Of a DNA stretch of 64,000 nt, positions 27,996-36,838 are shown piece by piece. The notes below the pieces were generated by a model. That model ran no database searches and was not told the DNA's origin. It saw nothing but the letters and a program-made list of their open reading frames with translations. Positions within the stretch are counted from its first letter, which is position 1, and the number at the start of each line of letters is the position of its first letter. Location of the stretch: contig JBBRZE010000018.1 of the NCBI GenBank assembly GCA_038236995.1, forward strand, positions 6,529-70,528, in the 5' to 3' direction. This DNA comes from JAAFHB01 sp038236995. GTDB taxonomy: Bacteria; Bacteroidota; Bacteroidia; Bacteroidales; Prolixibacteraceae. A program made the position numbers and the translations under genes.

Positions 27996-29003
27996 TTAAT
28001 AATCAGGCGAATACCCCGAATCATTCAAAATCTTCTGGTAATCGTTATCCTTCATTAATTCCGGTAAAGTGATAGCTGGATTTTTCTTCATGTATTTTCT
28101 TACAATCTGCCATCCCAGCCACGAGCCTGTTCTTCCGGGCGAGTCGTTGGTGAAACTCGAGGTAAAAGGTGCAGGTCCGATAAACCGGACGATGTTCATC
28201 CTGTCTGTCGTGAATAGTAGCCGATGTTCAACGAGATAAGTCCACATTCCGGCTTCGTTTTTGGTGCACCAGTCGAGTTTTTCAGATCGATACCCGATTT
28301 TCAGGTAATCAGGTTCTTCAGGAAACATCGCATCCAAAAAATAGAGTAGCTTCCCCTGATAAACCATGTTTGAAATCAGGTTGTTTTTTGACTCATCAAA
28401 TGCAAATTCCGAAAGTGCCCAATTAAAGAGGACATCAATGGGAATTTTACCGCTGAACATGTTTTCCCTTTTATATTCCGGCAGACCAAGCATCTTATAA
28501 AATTGGCAATTAGCCCCGAGATAGTTGTCGAGACTGATACCGATGGCATCATTTGTCATTACCACCGACTGATTAAATCCTGAGATGATTGTAAATAACC
28601 TGGGAATCGTATTCTCCGGGAAGTAATACTTATAATGCCGAAACCCGTATTGCAGCTTTTTCTCAAGATCAGTCAGGTCACTAAAAACCGAATCGATTTT
28701 CAATTTAGATTGCATCCTTATTGAATCCGTCAGAAATGTATTTAGGTAGGTGGGATAAAGCGAGTCTGAAGGGTTGCCAATTGCGATCACATTTTCATTG
28801 TAAGCATTAAAAAATGAGCCGTAGGTTTGCCTTAACTTGGGGATGGTAATGAGCTTGTTTTCAGGTGTGACCTCGAAAATGTCACGATCGAGCCTTTGAA
28901 TATTCAGTTTTAAATCAACGCCTGAGACATCGATCTTTAACGGGTTATGCTGACAACTGGTGAAAATTATTATCACAAGAAGCAGACGGAAAACTTTATA
29001 CAT
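27996..29003 (-). CDS. gldB: GldB-like gliding motility lipoprotein
   Basis: A 335-residue lipoprotein (lipobox FTSC, C17 from the ATG at 29003, preferred to an upstream ATG at 29063 because the signal peptide then sits at the start). It fits the GldB family: LNIQRLDRDIFEV early, an alpha/beta core with GFNQSVVMTNDAIGISLDNY, and a C-terminal SFTNDSPGRTGSWLGWQIV that resembles the fold of Zn peptidases without a complete active site. GldB is needed for gliding in Flavobacterium, but the gene is also present in non-gliding members, so motility is not proven. Its position beside nadE is conserved in the phylum. Confidence 0.85.
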   Translation of the reverse strand: MYKVFRLLLVIIIFTSCQHNPLKIDVSGVDLKLNIQRLDRDIFEVTPENKLITIPKLRQTYGSFFNAYNENVIAIGNPSDSLYPTYLNTFLTDSIRMQSKLKIDSVFSDLTDLEKKLQYGFRHYKYYFPENTIPRLFTIISGFNQSVVMTNDAIGISLDNYLGANCQFYKMLGLPEYKRENMFSGKIPIDVLFNWALSEFAFDESKNNLISNMVYQGKLLYFLDAMFPEEPDYLKIGYRSEKLDWCTKNEAGMWTYLVEHRLLFTTDRMNIVRFIGPAPFTSSFTNDSPGRTGSWLGWQIVRKYMKKNPAITLPELMKDNDYQKILNDSGYSPDY

Positions 29004-29140
29004 AGACCACCATTTTGAATTTTGACTACTTTTGTTCTGTTCAATTGGCGTAAAAGTATACAATGGACATGGTTTTTTAATTAAGAAAATGGTAACTCGT
29101 ATACAAATTGTTTAGCGAGTCAAATTTAAAACTAAGATGT

Positions 29141-29800
29141 ATGTTTCTGAAAAAATTCATTCTTGTACTTATTTTATTGTCTGTTACAGTGGTAACCTAC
29201 TCGCAGAAAAGTTTTAATCTTACTTTTTTGGCAAGTCCCCAGGTATCGTGGCTGAAGTCTGATTCAAAGGATATCAAAGCAGATGGAGGGTTTATTGGAT
29301 TTGGATATGGTGTTGAAGGCGATTTCTTTCTCGGATCTGATAATTATGCCTTCACTACAGGTATGACTGTGAGTACTACCGGAGGTTCTCTTATTTACAA
29401 TCAACCAATATCTTTTGGAGGCGTATTACTGCCAACTGGCACGAAAGTGAATTACTATCTCACAAACCTCGAATTCCCGCTTGCGTTGAAAATGCGTACA
29501 CGCGATTTTAACCGCTTTCGATATTTTGCTCAGTTTGGACTTACTAACTGGTTTAATATTAAGGCGAAAGCGACGACAAGTGACGGCTCTTTTCAAAAAG
29601 AGGTCATTAAAGATGAAATTCGCTTTTATAATATCGGTCTAAATATCGGGGCTGGTTTGGAATACGATTTGGGTCACGGTAATGCTATAACTTGCGGTCT
29701 TGTTTATTCAAACGGTTTTACCGATGCGACTACCAATAAGAATAGTAATGACGCTACAACCTTAAAAGCTTTACGCTTAAGGGTGGGTTTTGTATTTTAA
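29141..29800 (+). CDS. PorT-family outer-membrane beta-barrel protein
   Basis: A 219-residue exported protein with a signal peptide ending near VVTYSQ (start ATG 29141 chosen; the in-frame TTG at 29108 lies before it). The rest is alternating beta-strands with Gly/aromatic turns (FGYGVEGDFFLG, NYYLTNLEFPLALKMR) and ends in LRVGFVF, the C-terminal Phe typical of barrels. Length and strand pattern fit the PorT-like small barrels, probably eight strands. It is divergent from gldB, with 137 bp between the start codons, and 13 bp before nadE, which it probably leads. Confidence 0.75.
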   Translation: MFLKKFILVLILLSVTVVTYSQKSFNLTFLASPQVSWLKSDSKDIKADGGFIGFGYGVEGDFFLGSDNYAFTTGMTVSTTGGSLIYNQPISFGGVLLPTGTKVNYYLTNLEFPLALKMRTRDFNRFRYFAQFGLTNWFNIKAKATTSDGSFQKEVIKDEIRFYNIGLNIGAGLEYDLGHGNAITCGLVYSNGFTDATTNKNSNDATTLKALRLRVGFVF

Positions 29801-29813
29801 TTATGATATTTCT

Positions 29814-31466
29814 ATGAAAATAGCTCTTGCACAGTTGAATTTCCACATCGGAAATTTTGAAGCAAACAGGGATCAGATTATCCAAAATATTGTGAAGGCA
29901 AAAGAACAGGGTGCTGAGCTTGTTGTTTTCTCCGAACTTGCTGTGTGTGGCTATTACCCCAATGATTTGCTGGAGCGGCGCGAATTTATCGATCAGTGCA
30001 TTGACACTGTAAATCAGATTGCTGTTCATTGCAAAGGTATTGCGGCTTTGGTTGGTGCCCCAAGCATTAACCCTTCGCCGAACGGGAAGATGTTGCTGAA
30101 TTCGGCCTATTTTCTGAAGGAGGGAAAGGTTGAAAGCATTCACAGCAAAACATTGCTTCCTACCTATGACATTTTTGATGAATACCGTCATTTTGAACCA
30201 AACAGGGAATTCAATCTGATAGAATTGAACGGATTAAAATTAGCCGTCACAATCTGTGAAGATCTTTGGTTTAATCAACCTGTCTTTAGTACATTCGGGA
30301 GGGAGAATCTCTATTCGGTAAATCCTGTCGCCGAATATTGCAAGCAAGATCCCGATCTGATTATCAATTTGTCGGCATCCCCATTCTCCTACAACCAGGC
30401 AAAATTAAGGAAAGAGATTCTTCTCGATAATGCAAGAAAATATAAAGTGCCAATCATCTATGTCAACCAGGTAGGAGCCCAAACTGAACTGATTTTCGAT
30501 GGGGGTTCCTTGTTTGTTGATCGGAAGGGAGAGGTCATTCGCGAGATGGCTTATTTTGCTCCTGATTTTACGATCATTGACACGGAAAAACGGGCGGTTG
30601 GACAAATTGTCCAGCCGGAGTCGCAGACGATCGCAAAAATTCATGATGCACTTGTGCTTGGAATTGGCGATTACTTCAGTAAGACAGGGTTTAAAACGGC
30701 AACGCTGGGTCTCTCGGGCGGTATAGATTCAGCCGTTACATTGGTTCTTGCAGCAGAGGCCTTGGGAGCCGTAAATATTCACGTGTTACTGATGCCGTCA
30801 AAATATTCTTCTGATCATTCGATTGATGATGCCGTTAAGCTGGCAGATAACCTGGGGGTAAAATACGATCTGGTTAAAATCAATGAAATTGTAGACGCAT
30901 TCGATTCCACGCTGTCGGGTGTTTTCAAAGGGCGCGTTCCCGATCTGACGGAAGAGAATATTCAGGCCCGTGTTCGTGGAACATTGCTGATGGGTTTATC
31001 GAATAAGTTTGGGCATATCTTGCTTAATACGTCTAATAAAAGCGAATCAGCTGTCGGATATGGAACCTTGTATGGTGACATGAATGGCGGAATATCGGTT
31101 TTGGGGGATGTTTATAAGACCGATGTTTTCGAAATGGCCAGGTTTATCAATAGAGATAAGGAAATTATTCCCATCAATTCGATCACCAAACCGCCATCTG
31201 CTGAATTACGGCCCGATCAAAAGGATTCTGACTCACTTCCTGATTATGAGGTTCTTGACAAGATTCTGTTTGATTACATCGAATTGGCTAAGAGTCCTGC
31301 CGAAATTGTTGCGATGGGATTCGATGAAACGACCGTTCATCGCACGGTTTTGATGGTTAACCGGAATGAATACAAGCGGTTTCAGACACCGCCAATCCTT
31401 CGGGTTTCATCCAAAGCCTTCGGATTGGGTCGTAAGATGCCACTTGTTGCGAAATATGTATTATAA
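29814..31466 (+). CDS. nadE: NAD+ synthase, glutamine-hydrolysing
   Basis: A two-domain enzyme of 550 residues that makes NAD from nicotinate adenine dinucleotide with glutamine-derived ammonia. The N-terminal nitrilase-type amidohydrolase (1 to about 250) has the Glu-Lys-Cys triad in VVFSELAVCGYYP (E41), HSKTLLPTYD and VTICEDLWF. The C-terminal synthetase begins around residue 280 with the ATP P-loop GLSGGIDSAV and later NTSNKSESAVGYGTLYGD. The ATG at 29814 matches the usual start (MKIALAQLN); the frame is also open from 29790 but overlaps the previous gene. Confidence 0.95.
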   Translation: MKIALAQLNFHIGNFEANRDQIIQNIVKAKEQGAELVVFSELAVCGYYPNDLLERREFIDQCIDTVNQIAVHCKGIAALVGAPSINPSPNGKMLLNSAYFLKEGKVESIHSKTLLPTYDIFDEYRHFEPNREFNLIELNGLKLAVTICEDLWFNQPVFSTFGRENLYSVNPVAEYCKQDPDLIINLSASPFSYNQAKLRKEILLDNARKYKVPIIYVNQVGAQTELIFDGGSLFVDRKGEVIREMAYFAPDFTIIDTEKRAVGQIVQPESQTIAKIHDALVLGIGDYFSKTGFKTATLGLSGGIDSAVTLVLAAEALGAVNIHVLLMPSKYSSDHSIDDAVKLADNLGVKYDLVKINEIVDAFDSTLSGVFKGRVPDLTEENIQARVRGTLLMGLSNKFGHILLNTSNKSESAVGYGTLYGDMNGGISVLGDVYKTDVFEMARFINRDKEIIPINSITKPPSAELRPDQKDSDSLPDYEVLDKILFDYIELAKSPAEIVAMGFDETTVHRTVLMVNRNEYKRFQTPPILRVSSKAFGLGRKMPLVAKYVL

Positions 31467-31580
31467 ATTATTTGACAATTAGGTAATTTGACTATTCAGT
31501 CTGCTATTCCTTCCAAAAAAGCGTTAATTTTCGATAAAATTTTTAATTTTGATGTTTTATAACATCTAATCGGGCAATTT

Positions 31581-32282
31581 ATGTTGGATTCGGGTCAAGT
31601 CTTTGAAAGTCAGTTTAAGGGTGAAAATTGTATATTTAATCTTTTGAAACCCGACGAGAAGGCCATTCTTGAAAAAAATCTTGATATAACACGGTATAAG
31701 AAAAATGATTTTGTTTATCGTGAAGGGGAGATGCCGATTGGTATGCAGTACCTTAAAGAGGGGATGGTAAAGCTGATTAAAGAGGGGATTGGCGGACGTG
31801 AACAGATCATACGGATGATCACCCAGAATGGATTGATTGGATACCGTTCATTGTTAGCCGGAGAACCTCACAATGGCACCACCATTGCGATCGAAGATTC
31901 TGAAATCATCACAATTCCACCTGATATTCTTTATAATGTTCTGTTGCGGAATTACGAGTTTTCGCTTGCCTTGTTAAAAGATCTGGCACTGGAACTTGGA
32001 TTTTCGCATTATCGTACGGTTAGTCTCACCCAAAAGCACATTCGCGGACGGTTGGCGGAGTCAATTCTCCTTTTGATCGAAAAGTATGGTTTCGAGCATG
32101 ATATGAAAACGCTCAGGGTTTATTTGTCGCGCGAAGATTTGGCTAATCTTTCGAATATGACCTCTTCAAATGCGATCCGGACGCTATCGATTTTTGCCGG
32201 CGAAAAGGTGATTGCAATGGATGGCCGGAAGATTAAAGTCGTTGACCTCGAAAAACTGGAGAAGATCAGCAAACAAGGTTAG
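31581..32282 (+). CDS. Crp/Fnr family transcriptional regulator
   Basis: A 233-residue regulator with a cyclic-nucleotide-type beta-roll (about 25-125; FVYREGEMPIGMQYLKEG) and a C-terminal winged helix. The recognition helix lies in LSREDLANLSNMTSSNAIRT (about 183-202). The four-Cys cluster of Fnr is absent, so it is not an obvious oxygen sensor. Effector and targets are unknown. It stands 114 bp after nadE, with a terminator behind it and the M16 peptidase convergent. Confidence 0.9.
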   Translation: MLDSGQVFESQFKGENCIFNLLKPDEKAILEKNLDITRYKKNDFVYREGEMPIGMQYLKEGMVKLIKEGIGGREQIIRMITQNGLIGYRSLLAGEPHNGTTIAIEDSEIITIPPDILYNVLLRNYEFSLALLKDLALELGFSHYRTVSLTQKHIRGRLAESILLLIEKYGFEHDMKTLRVYLSREDLANLSNMTSSNAIRTLSIFAGEKVIAMDGRKIKVVDLEKLEKISKQG

Positions 32283-32352
32283 TTGATTATTCGGATTGAC
32301 TTTCCTTATCACCAAACAGATAAAAATCAGGTATATAAATTCCGTCAAAATA

Positions 32353-32380
32353 AAAGGCGACCATTTCGGCCGCCTTTTTC
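32353..32380. terminator. terminator between the Crp/Fnr and M16 genes
   Basis: AAAGGCGACC pairs with GGCCGCCTTT (one mismatch) around an ATTTC loop, with five T after it on the plus strand and A before it, usable in both directions. Confidence 0.75.
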
Positions 32381-32392
32381 TTATAGCTAAAA

Positions 32393-35197
32393 TTACTTTA
32401 CAAGAATTGGTTTACCCAGTCCAACCTTTTCCAATTCATCAAGTTGTGTTTTTGCATCACCAACAACAACATAGTACATTTTCGAAGGATCGATGTACTT
32501 GTTGACATATTTCAACTGCTTTTCAACGGTAAGTCCTTTAACAAATGACTCTTCCTGTCTGATATAATCGGCAGGTAATCCGTAAGTCGCAATCGTATTT
32601 AATAATCCCAAAAGACTACCAATCGTTTCGAAACGCAATGCATTCCCTTTTATCAGCGCATCCTTAGTGAAATCAACATATTCCTGTGGAATTGTCTTGC
32701 GATACTTTTCCATTTCGGTTTTGAATATCGACACAGATTCAAGTGTTGAATTTGTCCTGACCATCGAAGTTGCCGTAAACGTGCCATAGTCTGCTGAGCC
32801 AGAGAAATTCGAGCGGGCTCCGTATGTAAAACCCTTCTCTTCCCTGAGAATAAGGTTAAAGATACCGTTAAATGAACCGCCTAATTTGTAATTGGCTACA
32901 ACTGCCGGGTAAAAGTCAGGGTCAGTTCTTGTGAGTGAGGGCGTTCCGATTGCAATTACTGATTGTTTAGCGCCAGGAACATCTACAAAATAGATTGCCG
33001 ATTTTTCTGGAGCGGCTGGCACTTTTAGCTTTGGAATGGTTACTTCTTTGGATTTCCATTTTAGCGAAAGCACTGCAAAGGCATCTTTAACTTTCGCTTG
33101 ATCAACATCGCCGGCAACAAGCAACTTTGCATTTGAAGGAGAAAAATTATTGCTGTAGAAATTTTTCAGGTCATCAATTGTAATGGAAGTTACAGATGCT
33201 TCTGTCCCTGATGCTTCGATGGCAAGTATATTGTTTTCACCGAAAATCAGTTTGTTGAGGGTTGTCGAAGCAAGATAGCTTGGATTCGCCTGATTTCTTT
33301 TTAGTGTATTGATAATCCTGCTTTTGGCAAGTTCAAATTGTTCCATGTCCCACCTTGGTTCGAGAAGCATTTCCTGGACAAGCGCAATCGTTTTATCGAA
33401 ATTTTTTGCCAGCGTGCTTACATCAATCGAAATGTCTCCATTGCTTGCTGATATTCTGATTGAAGCACCCAGCAGTCCGATTGCATCTTCAAGTTCCTCA
33501 GGTGTTTTATTGATTGTTCCTTCATTCATTAGCGATGCAACAAGGTTTGCAAGACCAGCCTTTGAAATATCTTCAGCCATATGGCCGCCATTTATTGCAA
33601 TCGAATATTGAATAAGCGGAAGTTCATGCTGGCTGATTCCCCATACTTTCATTCCATTCTCCAGCGACGATGTCCAGACCTGCGGAATTGTGACTGCGGG
33701 ATCCGGTCCGATTTTTGGCATCACTGTACGATCGAATTTTGTAGGTGTCAGGACAATGGGTTCATTAACGGCAGGGGCACTCTTAACTTCAGCAGCATGC
33801 GTCACGTCCTCTTCGATAATACCCGCATTTACTGATCCTTCCGAAATCAAATTCACTTTACCCTTTGGAACAAAACTTGTTTCAACAAAATTCTTTCCTT
33901 TTATGTATTTTTGATAAACGCGCTTTATATCATCGATTGTAACAGATTGACAGGCTGCAAAATCTTTTTTGTAATACTCCGGATCTCCTGTGAAAGTGGC
34001 ATATTCTGCGAGCTGAAAAGCCTTTCCCTGAACGCTTGCCAGCGAATTGTAAAACCGGGTTTCATTTTTAGCTTTGATGCGAATAAGATCTTCCTCCGTG
34101 AATCCATCCTTTTCAAACTTGTCAAACCCTTCGAAGATTGCCTTTTCCACCTCTGTCAAATTAACGTCCGGATTGGCGGATACCGAAATCCGAAAGTTTC
34201 CTGCCAACTCTTGTGAATTGTTCCGCGCCATAACGCGTGAAGTCAATTTTTTATCTTTTACAAGAATCACATATAGCGGTGATTTTTTAGTCTCAGCGAG
34301 CAGGTCTCCCAGAAAATCAAGTGCATAAGCATCTTTTGAAAATTGCTCTACTGCAGGGAAAACCATCGTTAACTGAGGAGATTTGGCAAAATTATCTTCG
34401 TGATAAAGTTTGATGACAGACGAAAGTGTTGACGGATTAGCTGTTCTTTTTTCTACAGGTTGTCCCATCGGTATCTCTCCGTAATATTTTTTAATCCAGC
34501 CTTTTACCTCGTCTTTATCAAAGTCGCCGGAAATTGTGAGCGTTGCATTGTTTGGTGTATAGAATTTATTGTGAAAAGCTTTTACATCATCGACCGTCGC
34601 ATTTGTAAGGTCCTGCATGTCGCCAATCACTGTCCAACTGTAGGGATGACCTTTGGGGTAAATATTTTTTGCAATAATACCTGAATTGAAACCGTAGGCA
34701 GCATTATCAACACTCTGGCGTTTTTCATTCTGAACTACATTCTGCTGATTGGTCAGTGCAGATCTTGTTACCGTATTGGTGAGGTAACCCATCCTGTCGG
34801 ATTCCATCAAAATGGCCATTTCGAGTGCATTTTTCGGAACAACCTCATAATAATTGGTTACATCCTGACTCGTGCTTCCATTTAATGTTCCACCGGCTCC
34901 CTGTATATTTTTAAATAACTGGTCCTCACCCACGTGTTCCGATTTCTGAAACATCATATGTTCGAAAAGATGGGCAAAACCTGTTTTTCCGGGAACTTCA
35001 CGGCTCGATCCAACATGGTAATAGACGGCCTGGGCCACGATCGGATCCGATTTATCGACATTCAGTATTACGGTTAAGCCGTTGGCTAACTTATACTTTT
35101 CAACAGGAATTGACAAGCTGGTCACTTTGTTCTGCGCGTTGCATGCGAGAAGGGTAGTGATCATTAAGACGACGATCAATGAAAAGGATTGTTTCAT
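32393..35197 (-). CDS. two-domain M16 zinc peptidase (insulinase/pitrilysin family), lipoprotein
   Basis: A 934-residue exported protease (lipobox LLAC, C19). The first half carries the inverted zinc motif H76-L-F-E79-H80 in FAHLFEHMMFQKS, plus the distant Glu region NVVQNEKRQSVDN. The second half has the same fold but no HxxEH (GLANLVASLMNEGT at the matching place), as expected for the inactive partner domain. Such fused active/inactive pairs are common in periplasmic M16B peptidases. It degrades peptides in the clam-shell chamber between the halves. Monocistronic, with a TAAATTTG -7 element (35220-35227, minus strand). Confidence 0.92.
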   Translation of the reverse strand: MKQSFSLIVVLMITTLLACNAQNKVTSLSIPVEKYKLANGLTVILNVDKSDPIVAQAVYYHVGSSREVPGKTGFAHLFEHMMFQKSEHVGEDQLFKNIQGAGGTLNGSTSQDVTNYYEVVPKNALEMAILMESDRMGYLTNTVTRSALTNQQNVVQNEKRQSVDNAAYGFNSGIIAKNIYPKGHPYSWTVIGDMQDLTNATVDDVKAFHNKFYTPNNATLTISGDFDKDEVKGWIKKYYGEIPMGQPVEKRTANPSTLSSVIKLYHEDNFAKSPQLTMVFPAVEQFSKDAYALDFLGDLLAETKKSPLYVILVKDKKLTSRVMARNNSQELAGNFRISVSANPDVNLTEVEKAIFEGFDKFEKDGFTEEDLIRIKAKNETRFYNSLASVQGKAFQLAEYATFTGDPEYYKKDFAACQSVTIDDIKRVYQKYIKGKNFVETSFVPKGKVNLISEGSVNAGIIEEDVTHAAEVKSAPAVNEPIVLTPTKFDRTVMPKIGPDPAVTIPQVWTSSLENGMKVWGISQHELPLIQYSIAINGGHMAEDISKAGLANLVASLMNEGTINKTPEELEDAIGLLGASIRISASNGDISIDVSTLAKNFDKTIALVQEMLLEPRWDMEQFELAKSRIINTLKRNQANPSYLASTTLNKLIFGENNILAIEASGTEASVTSITIDDLKNFYSNNFSPSNAKLLVAGDVDQAKVKDAFAVLSLKWKSKEVTIPKLKVPAAPEKSAIYFVDVPGAKQSVIAIGTPSLTRTDPDFYPAVVANYKLGGSFNGIFNLILREEKGFTYGARSNFSGSADYGTFTATSMVRTNSTLESVSIFKTEMEKYRKTIPQEYVDFTKDALIKGNALRFETIGSLLGLLNTIATYGLPADYIRQEESFVKGLTVEKQLKYVNKYIDPSKMYYVVVGDAKTQLDELEKVGLGKPILVK

Positions 35198-35279
35198 AGT
35201 AATTTGATATAAGTGTGTTCAAATTTAAAAAATTATTGTGTATTTAGTTAATTCTAAATCTACAATATTGTTAAACAAC

Positions 35280-35309
35280 GAGGTCATCTAATTTTTTTAA
35301 GATGACCTC
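35280..35309 (-). terminator. hairpin terminator of the first SusC/SusD operon
   Basis: GAGGTCATCT pairs perfectly with AGATGACCTC around a T-rich loop, 27 bases after the SusD stop. The U-run following it on the minus strand is interrupted. Confidence 0.65.
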
Positions 35310-35335
35310 TTTGTTTAAATTAGAGCAATCTTTAA

Positions 35336-36826
35336 TTATGGATTCTGAGTACCGATATTCAAATTCGCATTAAATTCATCTTTTGGAATCATCCACTGCC
35401 ATGCATTCTCACCCACAGCCATTGTTTGTATTAGTCCGACCGAAGAAGCGTAATTGGCACAGGCACGATTCAGATCTTTGTTTAATCTCTTCAAATCAAA
35501 GAATCGGAAACCTTCACCCCATAGTTCCCAACGACGCTGAATCAGGATTTCATCAATTAGTGCAGTGCCTGTTTTCACAGACTTAACATAGCTCGGGTCC
35601 CTGTTGAAAGCTAATGTATATAATGCAGTCTGTGCAGCAGCATCTTGTGTCAGACGGGCATTTGCTTCGGCTTCTATCAGGTACATCTCACCGGCGCGCA
35701 TATAAACCGGGTCACCCATGAAACTTGAAGCTGTGGGAGTAGTTGTCAAAAACTTTAAAATACCATATTTGGCTTTTAGACCTCCGGATGGTGCCGGTAC
35801 GAGCAGACCCGTAGCATCCCAACATTTTTTACGGATATCGGTAGCCGGAATTAAATTGTACAAATCGGCATTAATTACTTTAGGTGTTGCTTTAATATTA
35901 CTGGAAGGACCATTACCCGACATAAAGGCAAAGTATCCATAGAAATAATTAGTCTGATCATCCTGAACCTTACTTCCCCACATCCATTCACGATTGGTTA
36001 CGCTATTAAAACCACCCGTATATTCTGCGTTCGTCATTAACGAATAACCTGCGCGCGCTTCCGAAGCGTATTTGACGGCGTTGGTCCAGTCCTGCATTGT
36101 CAATGCAACACGAGCCCTGATTCCTTTAACAACATTTAAATCAAAATGCGACTTATTTGCTCTGGCGGCAACCCCTGTCAGGTTAACCATCGACTCATCA
36201 AGGTCTTTTAGGATTTGTACATAAACATCTTCAACAGTGGCTCTTGGAAGACCAGCGACTGTAACCTCAACCATGATTGGAACCCCAAGTTGGCTATTGG
36301 GTTTTGCACCAGCATCGTATCGTTTACCAAAAATTTGTACTAAATTATAATGTGCCCATGCTCTGTAAGCGAGTGCTTGTCCTTTAATCAGTTTCTTTTC
36401 GGCATCTGTACCAACGGCTGCATCAATATTCTTAATAATCATATTGGCATTAACGATGGCCATATAATAAAAAGTGTAAACATACCGCGGCCATGACGCT
36501 GTTTCATTGCGATGATCAACCCATTGGTAAACGCTTCTATACCAGGAGTTCGTTGAATTGGGAAGTAGTACGTCATCTCCAAGTAAATCGGCTACAATAT
36601 TGATCGATTGCTGTCCGCATTTATCCTGATTGTAAGCTGTGTAGTAGTTGCCACTCTGCGCATACATCATTCGATGCAATCCATTAATGGCACTGTAGGC
36701 GTTTGCTGTCGTTGCAAATACAGTCATGTCGGAATAACTGTCTGTTGGTTTTGTATCAAGATATTCCTTATTACAGGAAGAAATCAGGACCAATGCCACT
36801 CCTAATATGTAATATATTCTTTTCAT
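35336..36826 (-). CDS. RagB/SusD family surface lipoprotein (operon 1)
   Basis: A 496-residue outer-membrane lipoprotein (lipobox ISSC, C18). The N-terminal SusD-like part (KEYLDTKPTDSYSD) and the C-terminal RagB/SusD part (EMYLIEAEANARL, ILIQRRWELWGEGFRFFDLK) are both clear, with TPR-like helices between. It should cap its SusC partner and bind the substrate at the surface. It follows SusC by 12 bp and ends the operon. No other lipoprotein or enzyme accompanies this pair, so the substrate cannot be inferred. Confidence 0.93.
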   Translation of the reverse strand: MKRIYYILGVALVLISSCNKEYLDTKPTDSYSDMTVFATTANAYSAINGLHRMMYAQSGNYYTAYNQDKCGQQSINIVADLLGDDVLLPNSTNSWYRSVYQWVDHRNETASWPRYVYTFYYMAIVNANMIIKNIDAAVGTDAEKKLIKGQALAYRAWAHYNLVQIFGKRYDAGAKPNSQLGVPIMVEVTVAGLPRATVEDVYVQILKDLDESMVNLTGVAARANKSHFDLNVVKGIRARVALTMQDWTNAVKYASEARAGYSLMTNAEYTGGFNSVTNREWMWGSKVQDDQTNYFYGYFAFMSGNGPSSNIKATPKVINADLYNLIPATDIRKKCWDATGLLVPAPSGGLKAKYGILKFLTTTPTASSFMGDPVYMRAGEMYLIEAEANARLTQDAAAQTALYTLAFNRDPSYVKSVKTGTALIDEILIQRRWELWGEGFRFFDLKRLNKDLNRACANYASSVGLIQTMAVGENAWQWMIPKDEFNANLNIGTQNP

Positions 36827-36838
36827 TTTTAAAATGGA